A stretch of 64,000 nt of DNA from Neolewinella maritima. GTDB lineage: Bacteria; Bacteroidota; Bacteroidia; Chitinophagales; Saprospiraceae. The notes beneath the pieces were generated by a model. That model was not told the DNA's origin, did no database searches, and saw nothing but the letters and a program-made list of their open reading frames with translations. The stretch spans positions 682,001 to 746,000 of the forward strand of contig NZ_CAKLPZ010000002.1 in NCBI RefSeq assembly GCF_923081025.1. The letters are read 5' to 3'. Position 1 is the first letter of the stretch. Every line of letters starts with the position of its first letter. Below are positions 59,455-64,000 of this stretch, in pieces. The translations under genes were made by a program, and so were the position numbers.

Positions 59455-60211
59455 CAGCTCCGGTACCATTAAGTTCATAAGCAGCCTGCGTCAGAAGAAG
59501 GTCCGGCAAAATTACCACAAATTCACCGCCGAAGGACCCCGCATCGTCGGCGAGCTCCTGCGGCAAGCACGGTACCCCGTTGACCATGTCTATGCCCTAG
59601 CCTCCTGGGCGGAGCAATCGCCACCTCCTGCCGGTGTACCCCTAACGGTAGTGAGCCCCAAAGAATTGGGCCGTATCAGTCAGCTGGCTACCCCCCATCA
59701 GGTACTGGCGGTAGTCGATCTGCCACAGGGTAGTACCTCCGCACCGGCGGCCCCGCCCCCTGCCTTCGCCGACCACTGGTCGCTCTACCTGGACGGTATC
59801 CAGAGCCCCAGCAACCTGGGGGCGCTGCTGCGTATTGCCGACTGGTTTGACTTCCCCTACGTCTTCGGGGGTCCGGGCACGGCCGATCTGTACAACAGCA
59901 AGAGTGTGCAGGCCAGTATGGGCTCCTTCCTGCGCGTCCACTACCAGGAAATGGACCTGACTGCCCTCGTCACTGCCGCGCCGCAGCTGGCCGTGTTCGG
60001 TGCCGATCTTGCCGGAGAAGATATTTATTCCGTCACTCCACCCCCCGCCGGTATCCTCGTACTGGGTGCCGAGGGACCGGGTATTCGGGCGGGGACGCAG
60101 GTGCATATCAATCGCCGGTTGACCATCCCCCGCGCCGCCGGCCGGCAGGCGGAGAGTCTGAACGCTGCGGTGGCCGCGGGCATCCTGTGCAGTGCGCTAC
60201 GGCGTGGCTGA
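59447..60211 (+). CDS. TrmH/SpoU family RNA methyltransferase
   Basis: A 254-residue 2'-O-methyltransferase of the SPOUT class. The N-terminus (TIKFISSLRQKKVRQNYHKFTAEGPRIVGELL) is the SpoU substrate-binding domain; ATG 59447 fits family length. The catalytic knot has LYLDGIQSPSNLGALLRIADWFDF (motif 1), NSKSVQASMGSFLRVHY (motif 2) and LGAEGPGIRAGTQVHINRRLTIPRAAGRQAESLNAAVAAGIL (motif 3, the AdoMet knot). It methylates ribose in tRNA or 23S rRNA; the target is unknown. Its start overlaps the facing tamL gene. It ends at the stop of the convergent sugar transferase gene. Confidence 0.92.
   Translation: MPISSGTIKFISSLRQKKVRQNYHKFTAEGPRIVGELLRQARYPVDHVYALASWAEQSPPPAGVPLTVVSPKELGRISQLATPHQVLAVVDLPQGSTSAPAAPPPAFADHWSLYLDGIQSPSNLGALLRIADWFDFPYVFGGPGTADLYNSKSVQASMGSFLRVHYQEMDLTALVTAAPQLAVFGADLAGEDIYSVTPPPAGILVLGAEGPGIRAGTQVHINRRLTIPRAAGRQAESLNAAVAAGILCSALRRG
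59507..59514 (-). promoter_or_regulatory. -7 element of tamL inside the trmH-type gene
   Basis: The reverse strand reads TAATTTTG, an exact match to TAnnTTTG, 28 bp upstream of the first tamL Met (59478) and 52 bp upstream of the ATG at 59454. It lies within the coding sequence of the facing methyltransferase gene. Confidence 0.4.
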
Positions 60212-61702
60212 TCACTTGCCCTTTCCCTGTACCAGCACGACCAGGGTATAGAACAGGATCTTGAAGTCGAGGGCCAGGGAGCGGTTCTCGATGTACAGAA
60301 TGTCGAACTGTAGCCGCTGCACCATCTCGTCTACCGTGCTGGCGTAGCCGTACTTGACCTGCCCCCAGCTGGTGATACCGGGGCGCACCCGTAGCAGGTG
60401 GCGGTAGTGCGGGGCACGTGCGCGGATCAGGTCGATGTAGTACTGCCGTTCCGGGCGGGGCCCGACCAGGGACATCTCTCCCACCACCACGTTCCAGAAC
60501 TGTGGCAGTTCGTCGAGCCGCCACTTGCGCATGGTAGCCCCCCAGGGGGTGCAGCGGTCGTCGTCGTCGCGGCTCAGTTGGGGGCCGCCGGCCTCTGCAT
60601 CCACGTACATCGACCGAAACTTGATGATCCTGAAGGGTACGCCGTCATGCCCGATCCGCTCCTGGGTGTAGAATACGGGACCGTAGGAAGATAGCCGCAC
60701 CCGCAGCGCTACGTAGAGTAGCAGGGGGGATAGCAGCAGGAGTAGGAGTACGGAGGTGGTCAGGTCCAGTACCCGCTTCACGGTGCGCTGCCAGCGGGGC
60801 ATCATGTTCTGCCGAATCTCGATCAGTACGGCGCCGAAGACGTGGTTCATCTTTACGGTACCCAGCATGATGTCGTACATATCGGGGATGATCTTGACCA
60901 GCACCCGCCCCTCGTAGTCGCTCAGTACGTTGAGCAGTTCGCGCAGCCGGCTGTGCTGGCTGGTGTCGATGGCAATGATCACCTCCTCCACGTTGCGCAC
61001 CTCGATCAGGTCCGAGAGCTCGCGCAGGCTACCGAGCTGCGGAAGATGCGACTGCAGGGCCGGCTGCTGTTTCTTCTGGCTTTCGACAAAGCCGATGAAG
61101 CGGTTACCCAGTCCCTTAGGCCGACCGTTGATATCGCGATACAGATCTACGGCCCGCTGCCCACCGCCCACAATCAGTGTATTGAAGGCTACCTCCCCGG
61201 CCTTGAGCCGTCGGCTGGCACGGGTGAGTAGTACCATACGGAGTCCGACGGTAAGCAGAAAGTGCAGCAGGAAGAGCGTAAACAGACTACGGGAATACGA
61301 AGAGTAGTTGACCACTGCATCGTCGATCAGGACGAAAAAGAACAGCAGCAGTGTCCCGGCAACGGAGAGTACCAGGGTTTGTACCAGGGTGGTCAGGCGG
61401 CTGAGCCGGTAGATGTCACGGTACTGATCGAAGAGCAGGTAGGCCAGGCACCAACAAAGGGGAATAAAGAAACTGCCCCAACCGTAGTTGCTATCCGACA
61501 GAATATCGCTGAGTCCGTCAGTAGAGCCCTCCGCCCGGGCGCGTAGGTAGAAGAACACGGTCCAGGCGAGCCAGGCGGTGAGCAGATCTCCCGCTACGTA
61601 CACCCAGCGGTCGCGCCTGCGCCGGACGGCCGTATCCGGCTGCAGGCCGGCGGGAGGAGGAAGCGGGTGGGTCATCGGGGCCGAAATTACAGGGCGCGGC
61701 AT
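60212..61702 (-). CDS. exopolysaccharide polyprenyl glycosylphosphotransferase (WbaP/WcaJ type)
   Basis: A 496-residue inner-membrane sugar transferase that puts the first sugar phosphate on undecaprenyl phosphate for capsule or exopolysaccharide. The N-terminal membrane helices (YVAGDLLTAWLAWTVFFYL, LSVAGTLLLFFFVLIDDAVV) frame a CoA_binding_3-type domain (FNTLIVGGGQRAVDLYRDINGR). After a further helix (LDLTTSVLLLLLLSPLLLYVALRV) the catalytic domain has GPVFYTQERIGHDGVPFRIIKFRSMYVDAE, TPWGATMRKWRLDELPQFWNVVVGEMSLVGPRPERQYYI and VRPGITSWGQVKYGY. Met at 61675 is an alternative start. It is 5 bp downstream of the Gfo/Idh/MocA gene. Confidence 0.93.
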   Translation of the reverse strand: MPRPVISAPMTHPLPPPAGLQPDTAVRRRRDRWVYVAGDLLTAWLAWTVFFYLRARAEGSTDGLSDILSDSNYGWGSFFIPLCWCLAYLLFDQYRDIYRLSRLTTLVQTLVLSVAGTLLLFFFVLIDDAVVNYSSYSRSLFTLFLLHFLLTVGLRMVLLTRASRRLKAGEVAFNTLIVGGGQRAVDLYRDINGRPKGLGNRFIGFVESQKKQQPALQSHLPQLGSLRELSDLIEVRNVEEVIIAIDTSQHSRLRELLNVLSDYEGRVLVKIIPDMYDIMLGTVKMNHVFGAVLIEIRQNMMPRWQRTVKRVLDLTTSVLLLLLLSPLLLYVALRVRLSSYGPVFYTQERIGHDGVPFRIIKFRSMYVDAEAGGPQLSRDDDDRCTPWGATMRKWRLDELPQFWNVVVGEMSLVGPRPERQYYIDLIRARAPHYRHLLRVRPGITSWGQVKYGYASTVDEMVQRLQFDILYIENRSLALDFKILFYTLVVLVQGKGK

Positions 61703-61707
61703 TAGGA

Positions 61708-62715
61708 CTAGGTTGCCAGGGGGCTCGGGAGCCGCTCCTGGTTCTCCCGCACCGCCTTGGAAATGCGCTCGGCCAGCGCCAGGGCGCGGTAGCCGTCTTC
61801 GATACTGACCGCCGCCGGACGGCCGCCATTAATGCTCTCCGCCAGACTTTCCAGCTCCAACTGAATGGCATTGGCCGGTCCGCTAGCGGGCTCGTCAACG
61901 TGAATGATACGGGGGCCACGGGGCGTATCGAGGGGGAATTGCTGGCCCTGGGCAGGTACGTCGGTCGCGTCCGCTTCGAAGAGGCGCACGACCTGGCTTT
62001 CCTTCTCCAGCAGATCCAGACTGATGTAGGCATCCCGTTGGAAGAGGCGCACCTTACGCATATTCTTCAGGCTGACCCGCGAGGCGGTCAGGTTGGCCAC
62101 CGCGCCGTTGCGGAATTCGATGCGGGCATTGACGATATCGGGGGTCTCGCTCAGTACTGCTACGCCACTGGCGCGTACTTCGCTGACCTCGTCGTCGGCC
62201 AGTTTGAGAATGATGTCCAGGTCGTGGATCATCAGGTCGAGTACTACGCTGACGTCCGTGCCACGGGGATTGAACATAGCCAGTCGGTGCGCTTCGATGA
62301 AGTAGGGGCGCACCTGCACGTCCTTCAGGGCGAGTAGGGCGGGGTTGAAGCGCTCTACGTGGCCGACCTGGACCAGCTTTCCGGCCCGGCGGCTAAGCTC
62401 AATGAGTTCTTTGGCTTCCTCCAGGGTCTGGGTGAGGGGTTTTTCTACGAAGACGTGGCAGTGGCCCAGTAAGGCCTGCTTCACCACCTGGAAGTGGGTG
62501 GTCGTGGGGGTTACTACGTCCACTACATCCACCGCGGCGATCAGGTCGGCGGCGGAGGAAAAGGCGCGTGTGCCGTGCTCGTCCGCCAGGCGCCGGGTCA
62601 GGTCGGTATCGGCATCGTAGATACCCACCAGCTCGTACGTCTGGGCAGCGAGCAGGATACACCGCAGGTGAATTTTGCCGAGGTGGCCGAGGCCGATCAA
62701 TCCGATTTTGAGCAT
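61708..62715 (-). CDS. Gfo/Idh/MocA family oxidoreductase
   Basis: A 335-residue NAD(P)-dependent enzyme that oxidises sugars or inositol. Rossmann motif MLKIGLIGLGHLGKIHLRCILL at the N-terminus, then VDVVTPTTTHFQVVKQALLGHCHVFVEKPLTQTLEEAKELI with the conserved EKP, and a C-terminal domain beginning around residue 125 (VGHVERFNPALLALKDVQVRP). ATG 62715 gives the family start; the frame goes back to 62802 without match. Together with the sugar transferase it probably makes a precursor or sugar for exopolysaccharide. A TAGCTTTG -7 element lies 18 bp upstream. Confidence 0.9.
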   Translation of the reverse strand: MLKIGLIGLGHLGKIHLRCILLAAQTYELVGIYDADTDLTRRLADEHGTRAFSSAADLIAAVDVVDVVTPTTTHFQVVKQALLGHCHVFVEKPLTQTLEEAKELIELSRRAGKLVQVGHVERFNPALLALKDVQVRPYFIEAHRLAMFNPRGTDVSVVLDLMIHDLDIILKLADDEVSEVRASGVAVLSETPDIVNARIEFRNGAVANLTASRVSLKNMRKVRLFQRDAYISLDLLEKESQVVRLFEADATDVPAQGQQFPLDTPRGPRIIHVDEPASGPANAIQLELESLAESINGGRPAAVSIEDGYRALALAERISKAVRENQERLPSPLAT

Positions 62716-63164
62716 GCTGGGAGGGCTTGGCCACAAAGCTACGGCATCGTACGTGGACCCCGGAGGGCCCCCGAAACTGTTAAAGTCTGCTCCACATAGC
62801 ACTTTAAGGCGCTGCGCCGGGGCATACTAAGGTTCGCACTTCGGGTGTGGTCGAACAATTAAATTCGGCCTATCATCAGATTGCGGAGTGTACAAAGGTA
62901 ATCTGCTGTCTATCACCAAATTGTCAGTGGCCCGTCTCGCTTTCGTGTGTCCTGGCACTAGCAAACACCCCGCTGTCCCCGACTGTTAAGATGGCAGTGG
63001 TAAGCCTCCTGCCCTTGATGTGCATGGGGTAAAGCCCCTAATTTTACCGTCTACGGTTGCGGGACAATGGTCTTGACATTCAGCCGTGTACGTGGGCCAG
63101 TTGCGGTCCACTGCGTGTTGCCCATTGCACTGAGCGGCATGATTTTTTCACGAAATACTGTTTA
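62716..63164. other. intergenic region between the Gfo/Idh/MocA and lytic transglycosylase genes
   Basis: About 450 bp that serves two divergent genes. It holds two exact -7 elements facing left (62734-62741, 62893-62900). For the right-hand gene no clear promoter was found. The 61-codon frame at 62847-63032 has no recognisable composition and is not called as a gene. Confidence 0.45.
62734..62741 (-). promoter_or_regulatory. -7 element before the Gfo/Idh/MocA gene
   Basis: The reverse strand reads TAGCTTTG, exact to TAnnTTTG, 18 bp from the ATG at 62715. A second exact match, TACCTTTG (62893-62900) with TTTG 16 bp further upstream (62917-62920), could start a longer leader. Confidence 0.45.
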
Positions 63165-64000
63165 ATGAGCAAGCTCCAACGGGCTTTCTACCAGGGGCTT
63201 TGCTGCCTTCTCGTAGTGATTCCCACCATGGCTAGCGCTACGCTTTCTTCACCCGTCACTATTTCCCGCGAGGCACAGTTAACCAACCGACTCCAACGCC
63301 TCGATCTTCCCCTTCCTACCGTAGCTACCGACGCGTTCACCCAACGCAAGATCGCTGACTACCTGGGCCCCGGAGGCCGCAGCACCGAGCGCATGCTGGG
63401 TCGCGCCAATCTCTACTTTCCTATTTTCGAATACTACCTGGCCAAGCACTGCATGCCCGCTTCCCTGAAGTACCTGGCTGTAGCCGAGTCCATGCTGGTA
63501 CCCGGTGCCGTATCCTCGGCCCGCGCCGCCGGCCTGTGGCAGCTGATGCCCGCCACGGCCCGCGAGATGGGGCTGCGGGTAGACGGTACCATCGACGAAC
63601 GGCTCGATATCCACCGCAGCACGGAGGCCGCCGTACTGATGCTCAAAGGTCTGCACGAGGAATTTGCGGACTGGAACATGGTGCTGGCCGCCTACAATGC
63701 CGGTGGCGGACGGGTACGCCGCGCCATCCGCGCCGCGGGCAGCGATACCTACGATGAAGTAATGGCCTACCTGCCCGGCGAGACCCAGCGCTACGTAGCG
63801 GCTTACCTGGCCGCCGCCTACGCAGTCAACTACTACGACGACCACGGGCTCACCCCCCGCGAGCTACCGGGCACTGAGAGTGTGCGCGTACACCGCCGCA
63901 TGACGCTGGCTAAGCTGGCCCGGGAGTGTAATATCCGTCCCGCTACCCTGCGTCGCATCAATCCCATGTTCGTACAGGCCTACATCCCGGCCAGTGCGGC
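63165..64000 (+). CDS. MltD-like lytic transglycosylase, cut by the right edge
   Basis: 278 codons are visible of a secreted enzyme that cleaves peptidoglycan glycan strands, forming anhydro-muramic ends. The N-terminus (QRAFYQGLCCLLVVIPTMASA) is a signal peptide. The SLT domain has FEYYLAKHCMPASLKYLAVAESMLVPGAVSSARAAGLWQLMPATAREMGL, where the Glu of VAES is the catalytic residue, and then NMVLAAYNAGGGRVRRAIR and YLPGETQRYVAAYLAA. The last visible part (VHRRMTLAKLARECNIRPATLRRINP) is a LysM-type repeat, so wall-binding repeats should follow beyond the window. Confidence 0.9.
   Translation, partial: MSKLQRAFYQGLCCLLVVIPTMASATLSSPVTISREAQLTNRLQRLDLPLPTVATDAFTQRKIADYLGPGGRSTERMLGRANLYFPIFEYYLAKHCMPASLKYLAVAESMLVPGAVSSARAAGLWQLMPATAREMGLRVDGTIDERLDIHRSTEAAVLMLKGLHEEFADWNMVLAAYNAGGGRVRRAIRAAGSDTYDEVMAYLPGETQRYVAAYLAAAYAVNYYDDHGLTPRELPGTESVRVHRRMTLAKLARECNIRPATLRRINPMFVQAYIPASA

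Noticed and set aside
62847-63032. 61-codon frame in the gap before the lytic transglycosylase
   Set aside because: No recognisable composition, start context or neighbour support; overlaps reverse-strand promoter elements.

Overview
The window looks like a chromosomal segment from a moderately GC-rich member of Bacteroidota, most likely a Saprospiria/Lewinella-type marine bacterium. Three signs point there: secreted proteins ending in type IX secretion (T9SS) type A sorting domains (47159-48364, 48484-49659, 53533-56973); a TamL-type lipoprotein Omp85; and promoters of the Bacteroidota form TTTG...TAnnTTTG, best seen before rpsF. The lineage is inferred from gene content, not measured. No rRNA, CRISPR array, phage, plasmid or insertion sequence was found. 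Most of the window is core and envelope genes.

Layout. 1-6.4 kb: a CotH-type protein cut by the left edge, an aldose epimerase, a DUF4129/DUF4350 membrane pair, a DUF2853 protein, an SDR and a secreted esterase. 6.5-9.8 kb: glutaryl-CoA-type dehydrogenase, an M23 peptidase and an ArsR regulator with a probable small RNA or attenuated leader in front of it. 10-13.2 kb: an unknown protein, secG and a sodium/solute symporter. 13.4-17.7 kb: an envelope or stress cluster (PRC-barrel-like, unknown, holin-like, YtxH) beside an XRE regulator, a response regulator, a cysteine-less thioredoxin-fold protein and an ECF sigma factor. 17.9-21.5 kb: an M23 peptidase, the rpsF-rpsR-rplI operon and kdsD. 21.7-31 kb: recQ, tRNA-Ser, dprA, alkaline phosphatase, a desaturase-photolyase pair, a LolC/E-type permease and a MarR regulator. 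31.3-38.3 kb: lolA, an SDR, an aldo/keto reductase, a membrane protein, citrate synthase, gcvH, a VanZ-like protein and a TonB.

38.4-46.2 kb: a DJ-1/PfpI protein, tRNA-Pro, an SLC13 transporter, an M1 aminopeptidase, an LTxxQ periplasmic protein, a LytS/LytTR two-component pair and a YciI protein. 46.3-53.4 kb: a lone hisA, two tandem paralogous T9SS cargo proteins, aroA, a YgjP-like metalloprotease, an OmpA lipoprotein and a DnaQ-fold exonuclease. 53.5-64 kb: a large M36 metalloprotease, tamL facing a TrmH-type methyltransferase, an exopolysaccharide sugar transferase with a Gfo/Idh/MocA oxidoreductase, and a MltD-like lytic transglycosylase cut by the right edge.

Many genes serve the outer membrane and secretion: SecG, LolA, a LolC/E-type permease, TamL, TonB, OmpA, T9SS cargo, KdsD for LPS, M23 and lytic transglycosylase enzymes for peptidoglycan. 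The features most worth following up are non-coding: a promoter-to-terminator unit at 9812-9921, a 16-bp palindrome inside the exonuclease promoter, a long inverted repeat inside the ribosomal-protein operon, and several -7 elements so close to ATG that leaderless transcripts are likely.
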